A stretch of DNA of 15,116 nucleotides from Cyanobacteria bacterium OH_PDB_112 (GCA_023457295.1 JAEWLZ010000264.1:1-15116); one strand, 5' to 3'; positions 6,792 to 14,960 are shown, counted from the first letter of the stretch. Numbers and translations: made by a program. Notes: a model not told the origin generated them from the sequence alone.

Positions 6792-7499
6792 ATGAAACAA
6801 AAGAATTTAAACCTTAATAAAAATCTTGAAAATTTTATTGAAGAATTTCCTGAAACTAAAGATGTTTTTGAGCTATTTGGCATAAATTATGAAAATTTTG
6901 CAAAAGGAAATATCCCTGAAATTGCAAAAGAAAAAAATATTAAATTAGACGACTTGGTTTTTTCATTAAACGAAAAAATTTTCCAAAAATCACATTCTTT
7001 AGAAAATAAATCTTTAAGTGAAATTATTTCTTATATAGAAAAGACTCACCATGCTTTTTTATGGGAAAAACTGCCTTCAACTGATATGCTTTTAGATTCC
7101 ATTATAAAAATTCATGGTAAAAAACACGGTGAATTTCTTTTGGGATTAAAGAAAATCTTTGGAACAATCAAAAACAGTCTTGAAAATCATCTTGAGAATG
7201 AAGAGTATGACTTATTTGCAATTGTAAAAGAAGTTGAAAAACACCCTCGTAAAAAGAAAAAAATATCTAAGGAAGATGTTATTTCAAAAATAACTTCTTT
7301 ATACGAAGACCACGATAAAACAAAAAAATTATTGGCTCAAATGAGAAGTTTTACCAATGAATATGAAGCCCCTGAATACGCTTGTGAAAAATTCAAACAA
7401 ATGTATGAAAATTTAAAAGCAATGGAAGATGATTTACATGAACATATTTATGTAGAAAATGCTATTCTAATGCCAAAAATTAAAAATCTACTAACATAA
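6792..7499 (+). CDS. Hemerythrin-like di-iron protein of the RIC/YtfE/ScdA type, lacking the cysteine pair
   Basis: RIC proteins help restore iron-sulfur centres after nitrosative or oxidative damage. The N-terminal part (about 11-62) follows the ScdA_N pattern: a FPETKDVFELFGINY stretch, then a glycine and a helix ending DDLVFSLNE. Two hemerythrin half-bundles follow. The di-iron ligand set of the family can be traced: H86 or H87, H133 and E137 in HLENEE, H174 in YEDHDK, H218 and E222 in LHEHIYVEN. H133/E137, H174 and H218/E222 keep the spacing I recall for E. coli YtfE. What is absent is the Cys-Cys after the DY/NY element: here NYENFAKGN at 32-40 has no cysteine. Length is 235 residues, normal. 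The protein should be cytosolic. Its own promoter and palindromes suggest induced expression. It is convergent with ileS, stop to stop in 7 bases. Confidence 0.85.
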   Translation: MKQKNLNLNKNLENFIEEFPETKDVFELFGINYENFAKGNIPEIAKEKNIKLDDLVFSLNEKIFQKSHSLENKSLSEIISYIEKTHHAFLWEKLPSTDMLLDSIIKIHGKKHGEFLLGLKKIFGTIKNSLENHLENEEYDLFAIVKEVEKHPRKKKKISKEDVISKITSLYEDHDKTKKLLAQMRSFTNEYEAPEYACEKFKQMYENLKAMEDDLHEHIYVENAILMPKIKNLLT

Positions 7500-7506
7500 G
7501 CATCAA

Positions 7507-10329
7507 TTACAGCGCCTCGAGGCACTCTTTGCAAATAGTAGGATTATCCGCATCCACGCCAAGAGGGCGATACTTCCAGCATCGGTCGCATTTTTCGCCG
7601 AGGGCTTCTGTCACATAAACCTTAAAAATACCTTCTTCATGAGAATTCAAAACACCATCAGGCTCATTTCCGTCCAAAATAAATGCCTGAGAAGTGATAA
7701 AAATACTTGAAAGCTCCTGTTCTACGGTTTTAAAAGCTTTTGTGATATCAGGACAGTCGACTTTCAAATAAACCGCCACCTCAAGTGAACTTCCAACTTT
7801 TTTGTCTATACGAAGAGGCTCTATCGCACGGTTTACGATTTCTCTCGCCTTCAAAATTTCATCCCACTTGTCATTGATAGCCTCATCAATCCATCCAGGA
7901 TTGCCTTTTGACCAATCAGAAAGCAAAATACTCTCAAGCCCGCCACGTTGACACTCAGGAGTATGTGAGAAAATGTCCTCAGCCTGATGTGGCATAACAG
8001 GTACAAGAAGCCTGATAAGCGTTTGGAAAATCTCAAATAAAACACTCTGACAAGCACGACGCGAAAGCGATTTTTTGCCCGCAGTGTACAGCCTGTCTTT
8101 CATAATATCAAGATAAAACGCACTCAAATCAACTGCCGCAAAGTTTTGCAGGTACTGATAATACTTGTAAAATTCATAATTATCAAACGCCTCTGTCACA
8201 TTTCCGATAAGGACTTGAAGCTTGTGCAGAGCATATTTGTCGATTTCTTTGAGTTCATCGTATTCTACATAATCCAAAGCAGGGTCAAAATCATATAAAT
8301 TTCCGAGCAAAAATCTTGCAGTATTACGAATCTTTTTGAAGATTTCAACAAGTTGCTTGACTATATTGTCACCTATTTTAACATCATTTGTGTAGTCCAC
8401 ACTTGCCGCCCAAAGCCTTAATACATCTACTCCGTAGACTTTTATAATTTCTTGCGGAGCAACAACATTACCAAGCGATTTGCTCATTTTTTTGCCTTCG
8501 GCATCAAGCACAAAACCGTGCGTCAAAACAGCTTTATAAGGTGCAACGCCTTTAGTTGCAACACTTGTCAAAAGCGATGACTGGAACCACCCGCGGTGCT
8601 GATCAGACCCCTCAAGATAAAGTTCAACCGGAGTTCCGCCAAGTTCTTCTTTTCTAGCATCTACAACAGCTTTGTGAGTAACACCTGAGTCAAACCAGAC
8701 ATCCATAATATCTTTTTCTTTAGTAAAATGGCTTCCGCCACACTTTGGACACTTAAACCCTTCGGGAAGAAGCTCTTCCGCTTCGTACTTGCACCATGCG
8801 TCTGAAGATTCTTTTGCGAAAATATCAGCAACTTTTGCAATAGTTTCAGGGGTTACAACAGCTTCTTCACAGTCTTTGCAGTAAAAAACAGGTATCGGCA
8901 CACCCCACGCTCTTTGGCGTGAAATACACCAATCTGAGCGATTTTCAACCATATTTCCTATTCTTTGCTCACCAGATTTTGGAATCCACTGAACATTGTG
9001 AATTGCCTCTAAAGCCTTTTCACGAAAAGATTCTACATTTACAAACCACTGTGCGGTCGCGCGATAAAGAACAGGGTGCTTGCATCTCCAGCAATGCGGA
9101 TAGCTGTGAGCAATCTTACCGCCACCAAGCAAAGCGCCTAGTTCTGTAAGTCTTTCAATAACAGCCATATTTCCTTTTTTGTAGTGAATTCCTTCAAATT
9201 CACCGGCTTCTGATGTGAAAACGCCGCGATTATTCAATGGCGAAAGCACATCCAGCTTATATTTCATCCCTACTTCATAATCTTCAAGACCATGTCCGGG
9301 TGCTGTATGAACACATCCTGTACCTGCTTCTGTCGTGACATGTTCGCCTAAGATTATAGGGCTTTTTCTATCGTAAATAGGATGCGAAGTGTTTAAAAGT
9401 TCAAGCTCTACACCTTTTGTCGCTCCAACAATGGAGAATTGTCCTTCTTCCCACTCAACTCCTTTAGTAAACATTTCAATCAAATCCGTACCGATAAGAT
9501 AAACATCGCCGTCTTTTTCGATTAAAGAATAATCAAGGTGCGGATTTAGGGCAATCGCAAGGTTTGCAGGAATTGTCCAAGGAGTTGTCGTCCAGATTAC
9601 GGCGTATAGGTCTTTTTCGCTTTTAATGCCTGCTTTTTCGTAAGCTTTTTGTGCATCTTCTTGGTCAAATTTGAACCTTACATAAATGCTGTGTGAAGTA
9701 TGGTCGGCATATTCAACTTCGGCTTCCGCAAGAGCCGTTTCACAGTCAGCGCACCAGTATACAGGTTTTAGCCCCTTATAAACATAACCCTTCTCAAACA
9801 TTTCTCCAAAAACTCTTATCTGCTCCGCCTCAAACTCAGGAGCAATCGTAAGATAAGGTTCAGCCCAATTACCCCAAACTCCCAATCGCTTGAAGTTTTC
9901 TTCCTGTCCGATAAGGTTTTTTGCGGCAAATTCACGACAAAGCTTGCGCAATTCCACTGGCGTTACCGCTTCACGACCGCCTTTTATAGATTTTACGACC
10001 GCATTTTCAATCGGAAGACCATGCGCATCATACCCGGGAACATAGGGCGAATAAAAGCCTTTTTGGGATTTATACTTTATCAAAATATCTTTTAAAATCT
10101 TGTTCAAGGCTGTTCCGATGTGAATTTTATCAGAACTCAAATACGGAGGACCGTCATGCAGGATGAATTTGTTTTTCTTGTCACGTTGCGCGATATTTTT
10201 TTCATAAACACTGATTTCTTCCCAGAATTTTTGGATTTCAACCTCTCGTACCGCAGCGTTTGCACGCATTGCAAGAGTAGTTTCAGGTAAATTTAAAGTG
10301 TCTTTATATTCTTTTTTTTCTTCCAACAT
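7507..10329 (-). CDS. ileS: Isoleucyl-tRNA synthetase
   Basis: A class I synthetase that charges tRNA-Ile and edits valine. Length is 940 residues, normal for bacterial IleRS. The signature DGPPYLSSDKIHIGTALNK places the HIGH-equivalent at residues 70-73 as HIGT. KMSKS is exact at 614-618. The CP1 editing domain is shown by TTTPWTIPANLAIA and GTGCVHTAPGHGLEDY. Two CxxC pairs in the catalytic half (YCKDCEE, FKCPKCGG) and a C-terminal zinc finger (C914, C917, C933, C936) are intact. The start is supported by AAGGA (plus 10337-10341) with 7 bases of spacing and a TATAAT -10 about 36 bases upstream of the ATG. No T-box signature (such as an AGGGTGGNACCGCG-like antiterminator) is visible in the 204-base leader region. 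It is probably transcribed on its own rather than with the M16 genes. Confidence 0.97.
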   Translation of the reverse strand: MLEEKKEYKDTLNLPETTLAMRANAAVREVEIQKFWEEISVYEKNIAQRDKKNKFILHDGPPYLSSDKIHIGTALNKILKDILIKYKSQKGFYSPYVPGYDAHGLPIENAVVKSIKGGREAVTPVELRKLCREFAAKNLIGQEENFKRLGVWGNWAEPYLTIAPEFEAEQIRVFGEMFEKGYVYKGLKPVYWCADCETALAEAEVEYADHTSHSIYVRFKFDQEDAQKAYEKAGIKSEKDLYAVIWTTTPWTIPANLAIALNPHLDYSLIEKDGDVYLIGTDLIEMFTKGVEWEEGQFSIVGATKGVELELLNTSHPIYDRKSPIILGEHVTTEAGTGCVHTAPGHGLEDYEVGMKYKLDVLSPLNNRGVFTSEAGEFEGIHYKKGNMAVIERLTELGALLGGGKIAHSYPHCWRCKHPVLYRATAQWFVNVESFREKALEAIHNVQWIPKSGEQRIGNMVENRSDWCISRQRAWGVPIPVFYCKDCEEAVVTPETIAKVADIFAKESSDAWCKYEAEELLPEGFKCPKCGGSHFTKEKDIMDVWFDSGVTHKAVVDARKEELGGTPVELYLEGSDQHRGWFQSSLLTSVATKGVAPYKAVLTHGFVLDAEGKKMSKSLGNVVAPQEIIKVYGVDVLRLWAASVDYTNDVKIGDNIVKQLVEIFKKIRNTARFLLGNLYDFDPALDYVEYDELKEIDKYALHKLQVLIGNVTEAFDNYEFYKYYQYLQNFAAVDLSAFYLDIMKDRLYTAGKKSLSRRACQSVLFEIFQTLIRLLVPVMPHQAEDIFSHTPECQRGGLESILLSDWSKGNPGWIDEAINDKWDEILKAREIVNRAIEPLRIDKKVGSSLEVAVYLKVDCPDITKAFKTVEQELSSIFITSQAFILDGNEPDGVLNSHEEGIFKVYVTEALGEKCDRCWKYRPLGVDADNPTICKECLEAL

Positions 10330-10364
10330 TTTTTCGTCCTTATCTGTGATTTATTCCTGTTTTT

Positions 10365-10370
10365 ATTATA
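10365..10370 (-). promoter_or_regulatory. Perfect -10 box for ileS
   Basis: ATTATA on the plus strand reads TATAAT on the minus strand, matching consensus fully. At 17-18 bases further upstream only TCTTCC/TTCTTC is available as a -35, a poor match, so this could be a -10-driven or activator-dependent promoter. Transcription would start near 10358, giving a leader of about 30 bases before ileS. Confidence 0.5.
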
Positions 10371-10500
10371 AACCAAAGAAAAAGATTGGAAGAAATTATC
10401 ACAAATATTATCGATAAATCTCGCCTTGTGGTAAGTGAACTCTCATAACAGGCGAACGTTTTTGGGTATTTTTTGGATAAAAAGTACCTTAAGGAAAATA

Positions 10501-10528
10501 AGATGCTTCACATACGTTCAGAATGACG
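10501..10528 (-). repeat. Degenerate copy of a GTCATTCTGA-type dispersed repeat
   Basis: Read on the minus strand it begins CGTCATTCTGAACGTATG and ends GTGAAGCATCT, starting five bases after the stop of the M16 gene. From memory this resembles short intergenic repeats of the form GTCATTCTGAGCG...GAAGAATCT seen in many unrelated bacterial genomes. Only one copy is visible in the window, so its repeat nature rests on that resemblance. Confidence 0.4.
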
Positions 10529-10533
10529 AAACC

Positions 10534-11772
10534 TTACTTCGGCAAAAACTCCTTCGGAGCAACAAGCGAAACAACCGAATTTCCTGAAAGATAGACATTA
10601 GCAACACGCATAATGTCTTCTTTTGTTACTGCACGAATTTTTTCCTCAAGCTCAAAATCAAACTCGGCACCAAGTTCCATATTTTCAAAATAGCCTAAAT
10701 AATAAGCTTTTTGAGAGTTTGTCTCATGGAAAAATTTACGTTTACCGACAATATTATTTTTAGCATCTTCAAGTTCTTTATCAGACACAAGCTCTGTCTG
10801 AAGTTTCCCGATTTCTTCTTTAAATCCGTCAAGACAAGTTTGAATATTTTTCGGCTCAGTCGCAATATAAGTTGTAAAAAGACCCGCTGTTTTCATGGAA
10901 TCAAAACTGCTTCTAACAACATATGCGAGTCCTTTTTTATCGCGAAGCTCAACAAAAAGTCTTGAACTTAAGCCAGCAGAACCCAAAATAGTATTCAAAA
11001 CACTCAGGGCAATATAATCTTCATCATTAATACTGCAAGTAATCCACCCCTGTAAGACCTGTGCCTGTTGAGCATCTTCTTTAGCGATTGTTACAATTTT
11101 ATTTTCCGCCAAAACAGGAACATCAAAAGGCTTGAGCTGACAAGGATTTGCGGATATTTCTCCTAAAAATTTGTTTAATTCACATAAAACTTTTTCGGAA
11201 GTAACATCTCCCACAACCACAAGATTTATATTTTGAGGAACAAATATATTTTGAAAATAGTTTACGACTTTTTCTTTAGTAATATTTTTAAGATTTTCCA
11301 AAACAACTGTATAAGAACTTCCGTAAGGATGGTCTTTAAAAATATTTTTAGCAAGATTATCCACAGCTTTTGAACGAGGAGAATCAAGTTCTGCTGTGAT
11401 TTCACCTTCAAGCTTCAAACATTCCTTTTCAACGGCTTCAAATGCAGAATTTTTGATTAAATCATCAATGAATTCCAGTACCGCCCCAAAATCTTCATTT
11501 AAACAATAACTGTGAATACGTAAAAAATCATTTTTTGCATCAATACTAAATTCTATGCCGTTTTCATCAATGAATCTTGCTATTTCCTCTTGTGTACGAG
11601 TTTTTGTACCCTGCAACAGAAGTCTTGCCGTAATACTGGCAAGTCCAGGCAGCAAAGAAAGTTCATTATTAGCTTTTATAAAAATCTCTAATGAAACTCG
11701 CGGAGTATTTTTATTTTCCTGAATTATTAAATTTATACCGTTTTTTAGGCTATATCTTCCAAAGTTACTCAT
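10534..11772 (-). CDS. M16 peptidase homologue without zinc ligands (non-catalytic partner subunit)
   Basis: The fold is M16B-like: 412 residues in two related halves. The place where the family has HxxEH reads GLASITARLLLQGT (43-56). Aligned with its neighbour, S46, A49 and R50 replace His, Glu and His, so it cannot bind zinc in the usual way. The C-terminal substrate-binding motif is intact as SSRLFVELRDKKGLAY, with R271 and Y284. This fits the non-catalytic chain of heterodimeric M16B enzymes, in which one subunit gives the zinc site and the other the Arg/Tyr pair. Its ATG overlaps the end of the upstream M16 gene by 8 bases (ATGAGTAA), with a purine-rich GAAGGGGG ribosome site inside that gene, so translation is likely coupled and stoichiometric. 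There is no signal peptide; it is presumably cytosolic. Confidence 0.88.
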   Translation of the reverse strand: MSNFGRYSLKNGINLIIQENKNTPRVSLEIFIKANNELSLLPGLASITARLLLQGTKTRTQEEIARFIDENGIEFSIDAKNDFLRIHSYCLNEDFGAVLEFIDDLIKNSAFEAVEKECLKLEGEITAELDSPRSKAVDNLAKNIFKDHPYGSSYTVVLENLKNITKEKVVNYFQNIFVPQNINLVVVGDVTSEKVLCELNKFLGEISANPCQLKPFDVPVLAENKIVTIAKEDAQQAQVLQGWITCSINDEDYIALSVLNTILGSAGLSSRLFVELRDKKGLAYVVRSSFDSMKTAGLFTTYIATEPKNIQTCLDGFKEEIGKLQTELVSDKELEDAKNNIVGKRKFFHETNSQKAYYLGYFENMELGAEFDFELEEKIRAVTKEDIMRVANVYLSGNSVVSLVAPKEFLPK

Positions 11773-13108
11773 TTTCGCCCCCTTCCGGCATCAAAACAGA
11801 AATATTTGCTTTTTCCTCGCTCAAATAAATTTTCGCTATTTCTTGCAAATCTTTTGCGGTAATTGCTTCCATAATATCAAGATATTCAGAAAACAATTTC
11901 AAATCTTCGCAAACAGTCAAATAATATCCTATTGTTTCTCCAATCTCCGAAACAGTTTCGGCAGAATCGGCAAATCGGATTTTGAGTTTTTTCTTGGCTT
12001 TTTTGACTTCTGCTTCAGAAATTTCGACTAAAGAAGCTACCTGCTTTTTCAAGTCATCAACCGCTTTTTCTTTGTGTTTTGGCTGAAAATTCGCCTGCAC
12101 AAAGAACGTATTTCCGTCTTTAAAATGGTACTGATCTGCGCAAACCATATTAAATATAGGTTCTTTAGGCTTTTCTATCAGATTTTTTTGCAAACGAGAA
12201 CTTTTGCCTTCACCTAAAATAATCCCAATCATATCAAGCGCAATAGTATCTTTAAGATTACATGCTTTTGAGCCATGATAACCTATAATCAAAAATCCGG
12301 TGTTAATGTTGGAAGTATTCTCAACATACTTGGTTTCTGTTTGAGGTTCTTCTTGCTCCCATACAGGTTTTTTACAAGTACGCTCCTCAGGGAAAGTAAA
12401 TTTTTCGATAACAGTTTCTATAATTTCATCCCCATCAAATTCTCCGACAATTATAGTTGTCATATTTTCAGGAGTATACCAGTTTTTGTAATAGTCCATA
12501 ATCGTATCACGAGGCATTTGCGAAATAACATCAGCTGTTCCGATAACATCTCTTCTATAAGGGTGGCAACTATACATAGACTTGTTCAAAGCATTATAAA
12601 CTTTTGTCCAAGGCTGATCTTCACGCATTCTTATTTCTTCTATTACAACATATCTTTCACGTTTTTCGGGCGCATCCTCATTAAGCTTGAATATGGGACC
12701 TATCTCGAAATCCGGCAAAACGGGATTTAGCATCATATCCGCATGCAAATCAAGAACAAGGTCAAAACCTTCACAATTGTCGCCTTTTGGCAAAGTCACA
12801 TAATAAAAAGTATAATCTTTCCAGGTTGCGGCATTTACAATAGCACCTTTGGCTTCCAAAATTTTGTCAAATTCACCCGCAGGATGCGTCGGCGTTCCTT
12901 TAAACATAAGGTGTTCCAAAAAATGTGAAATCCCTGTAATTTCGTCATTTTCATGGATAGAACCTGTCTTAACCCAGGTCGAAATATTTACCAAATCGCC
13001 TTTTTTATTAGCTATAACAATTTTATGACCGTTATCAAGTGTATAAATTTCAACCGGCTTATCCAAATAAGGATAATTTTGAACCTTTTTATCTATAATT
13101 TTTGCCAT
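11765..13108 (-). CDS. M16 zinc metallopeptidase, catalytic subunit
   Basis: GISHFLEHLMFKGT carries the inverted zinc motif H62-F-L-E65-H66. In ERYVVIEE, E158 is the likely third zinc ligand and E151 the accessory glutamate. H66 to E158 is 92 residues, whereas about 77 is usual. The extra 15 or so fall around DFEIGPIFKLNEDAPEK (133-149). In the C-terminal half SSRLQKNLIEKPKEPIFN keeps R305, but the expected tyrosine position is F319 or I318, which suggests the partner chain supplies the Arg/Tyr site. Length is 447 residues. The start is supported by GGAGT (plus 13115-13119) with 6 bases of spacing. A TAAAAT -10 candidate lies at plus 13136-13141. No signal peptide is seen, so likely substrates are cytosolic peptides. 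Not the mitochondrial-type processing role: substrate unknown. Confidence 0.92.
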   Translation of the reverse strand: MAKIIDKKVQNYPYLDKPVEIYTLDNGHKIVIANKKGDLVNISTWVKTGSIHENDEITGISHFLEHLMFKGTPTHPAGEFDKILEAKGAIVNAATWKDYTFYYVTLPKGDNCEGFDLVLDLHADMMLNPVLPDFEIGPIFKLNEDAPEKRERYVVIEEIRMREDQPWTKVYNALNKSMYSCHPYRRDVIGTADVISQMPRDTIMDYYKNWYTPENMTTIIVGEFDGDEIIETVIEKFTFPEERTCKKPVWEQEEPQTETKYVENTSNINTGFLIIGYHGSKACNLKDTIALDMIGIILGEGKSSRLQKNLIEKPKEPIFNMVCADQYHFKDGNTFFVQANFQPKHKEKAVDDLKKQVASLVEISEAEVKKAKKKLKIRFADSAETVSEIGETIGYYLTVCEDLKLFSEYLDIMEAITAKDLQEIAKIYLSEEKANISVLMPEGGENE

Positions 13109-13188
13109 TATAAAACTCCGTTTTTCTATGCTTTTATTTTAGCAAAGAAACTCTTATCAGGCGAATTTTTTACATCAGGAACGGGATT
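13109..13188. other. Short gap between the TPR gene and the M16 pair
   Basis: Eighty bases hold the candidate TAAAAT -10 (13136-13141), a CAGGCGAA motif (13158-13165) and one arm of an inverted repeat, ACATCA (13172-13177) with TGATGT (13192-13197). The second arm covers the last codons of the TPR gene. On the minus strand the stem is followed by A rather than U residues, so it is not a standard terminator for the TPR gene. Confidence 0.4.
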
Positions 13189-14790
13189 TTATGATGTCAG
13201 AGCTTCCATTTTTTCACGAATTAATTTCACCTGTTCTGTATCTTTAATATTTAAAGCCTCTTGCATGGCTTTCTTATAAAGACTTTGAGCCTTTTGGGAT
13301 TTGTTCATATCTCGCATCAAATCACCCGCTTTTTCGTAAGCCTCGGCAGCTGTTTTTTTATTATTGGATTTTTCAGCACAAACAAGAGACTTTTGGTAAT
13401 ATTTAAGTGCGCTTTGAGGCTTATTCATCATTTTGAAAGCATCTGCCGTATTGCTTAAAACATCCCCCATAACAGATACATCAGGTGTTTTTTGCTTTGC
13501 CATTTCCAAGGCAAGCTTATAAAAATCAATTGCTTCTTTTGACATATAACGACCGGTCTGCATTTTGCCGATATTATTTAGGGTCTGCGCCTGTGATGAA
13601 GGATTATCGGCTTCACCGTTTAAAGCAAGCGACTCAAAATAATGATCCATAGCAAGCTCAAATTTACCAGCTTCATCATAAACTTCACCAAGACTATTAT
13701 GTCCTGTGGCTTTTAAACTTACATCTTTTGTCATACGAGTTACTTTGTTAAAACATTTTGCGGCGCGAGCAAGATTATTCAAATCATCATAACTTTCTCC
13801 TATTCCTTGAATAATATAAGCCTGAGATTGCTTATCGCCTGTTTTTTTAGCGTATTTGAGAGTTTTTTTGTAACTCTCCAAAGCCTTTTGTGAATCTCCT
13901 CTGTCGAGATATTTTTGCGCTTGTTCATAAAAATTACTTACAAGCGAATTTTTTGAAATATTATTTTTTTGATTTTCTTCTTTTGAATTATTAGATAAAT
14001 TGACTTGTTGAGGAGAACTTTGAACTTCTCTTGAGGTTTCCTTTGTTTCCAATGTTTTTTGCGCAGATTCCTCAGGAGTATAAATTACAGTTTGACCATC
14101 GGCTTTTTTTTCGCCAATAACTTGGTCACCCTGAACTATTTTCCCGTCAGTAGTGGCAAATTTCATGCGTTTTTTCGGTTTAGGTGTTTCTTCCTGACTT
14201 TGAGGAGGCGGGGTGCTTTCTTGTTTTTGCACCGACTGAGAAGATGAAGTTTGAGTGAGTTTTTTAGAATGAATTTGACTTTGATACTGATTGTAATTTG
14301 CAACAGCAGAAGTTCCGCTATTATCTAATTGAGCTTGACTTTCAAGCTGTCTTTTCATTTGCGGATCCATTTCGGATTCAAGCTGCGCAGAAGCAGAAAT
14401 TACAGCTTTAGCAGCATCCGCTTTATAATCCACTTCTTGAAGCAAAAATGCATCAATCCAATCCTGGACAACACTTGAAGGTTTTTTCAAAGTTTCGGAA
14501 ATATAATCATCCAAAAGCTTTGATGCGGTTTTTAAATATGTAATTATGGTTTCTTTACGAGGAGAATCTTTCATCGCCTCGGTTTCAACCATCGCAATAT
14601 ATTCATTGACTTTTTGTTCAATTTCAGAAGTTGCACCGATTGATGCGATTGTATTTCTGAAATCCACAAGAATCTGCGAAATATTTATATTATGAGCAGC
14701 TTTAGGAGCAGCAGACGATTGCTTCTTTTGGGAATCACCCTGATAAGATGACGGCATATATGAAGTTGTACCTGCGTAAAGCTGTGTCAT
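13189..14790 (-). CDS. Cytosolic TPR-repeat protein with a helical N-terminal domain and a long disordered linker
   Basis: 533 residues in three parts. Residues 35-135 are probably a helical domain (ISQILVDFRNTIASIGA, WIDAFLLQEVDYKAD). Residues 140-284 are Gln/Ser/Lys/Glu-rich and likely disordered, with a proline cluster (TPPPQSQEETPKPKKR). Inside it is an ordered-looking island at 209-238 (MKFATTDGKIVQGDQVIGEK and on to TVIYTP). Residues 285-515 form six TPR units at about 285, 325, 363, 402, 442 and 482, spaced 38-40, longer than the basic 34, as in Rapsyn/LGN-type or bacterial signalling TPRs. TPRs bind partner proteins; the partner is unknown. There is no signal peptide or membrane segment. 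The start has AGAGGA (tcctct at 14793-14798) only two bases from the ATG, unusually close, but no better in-frame start exists before residue 12. Confidence 0.85.
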   Translation of the reverse strand: MTQLYAGTTSYMPSSYQGDSQKKQSSAAPKAAHNINISQILVDFRNTIASIGATSEIEQKVNEYIAMVETEAMKDSPRKETIITYLKTASKLLDDYISETLKKPSSVVQDWIDAFLLQEVDYKADAAKAVISASAQLESEMDPQMKRQLESQAQLDNSGTSAVANYNQYQSQIHSKKLTQTSSSQSVQKQESTPPPQSQEETPKPKKRMKFATTDGKIVQGDQVIGEKKADGQTVIYTPEESAQKTLETKETSREVQSSPQQVNLSNNSKEENQKNNISKNSLVSNFYEQAQKYLDRGDSQKALESYKKTLKYAKKTGDKQSQAYIIQGIGESYDDLNNLARAAKCFNKVTRMTKDVSLKATGHNSLGEVYDEAGKFELAMDHYFESLALNGEADNPSSQAQTLNNIGKMQTGRYMSKEAIDFYKLALEMAKQKTPDVSVMGDVLSNTADAFKMMNKPQSALKYYQKSLVCAEKSNNKKTAAEAYEKAGDLMRDMNKSQKAQSLYKKAMQEALNIKDTEQVKLIREKMEALTS

Positions 14791-14813
14791 TTTCCTCTAA
14801 GCCTAAAATTTAA

Positions 14814-14842
14814 AACATATACTCATCAAGGCTTATCGGCAA
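14814..14842 (-). promoter_or_regulatory. Candidate promoter of the TPR gene
   Basis: On the minus strand TTGCCG (plus 14837-14842) and TATGTT (plus 14814-14819) are separated by exactly 17 bases, each 4 of 6 to consensus. Transcription would begin around 14807, giving a leader of roughly 17 bases with the Shine-Dalgarno in it. Confidence 0.35.
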
Positions 14843-14931
14843 AATTGGTTTTATTTTGAAATATTCTTATAAATCTCATACTTTAGTAGGAGAAAATTAA
14901 AATTTTAGGTGCATTTTACCGAAATAACTGA

Positions 14932-14960
14932 CTTACAAGGGTTTAACATGTCTTTACAAT
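14932..14960 (+). promoter_or_regulatory. Candidate promoter of the right-edge gene
   Basis: CTTACA (14932-14937) and TACAAT (14955-14960) are spaced by 17 bases, matching consensus 4 of 6 and 5 of 6. The leader would be about 65 bases. Within it TAACAT (14944-14949) and ATGTTA (14985-14990) form a 6-bp inverted repeat. The remainder of this 242-base divergent gap (14791-15032) is AT-rich, with an AAAATT-AA-AATTTT palindrome near 14884-14897 and nothing else I can name. Confidence 0.35.

Larger units (their letters stand above)
10330..10533. other. Gap between the M16 gene pair and ileS
   Basis: These 204 bases contain the ileS promoter, a TTATCGATAA palindrome (10408-10417), a CAGGCGAA motif shared with the gap ahead of the M16 pair (10449-10456), a CCTTAAGG palindrome (10487-10494) and a degenerate dispersed-repeat-like element (10501-10528). 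The middle of the gap (about 10418-10457) is clearly less AT-rich than other gaps here. No tRNA and no convincing terminator were seen. Confidence 0.5.

Noticed and set aside
10330..10533. T-box or other riboswitch upstream of ileS
   Set aside because: No antiterminator bulge sequence or stem-loop series seen, and the perfect -10 leaves a leader of only about 30 bases.
12275..12730. 151-residue plus-strand open frame inside the M16 peptidase gene
   Set aside because: Complete overlap with a strongly supported gene and shadow-like composition.
13172..13197. Terminator for the TPR gene
   Set aside because: The 6-bp stem is followed by A residues in the reading direction and one arm is within the coding sequence.
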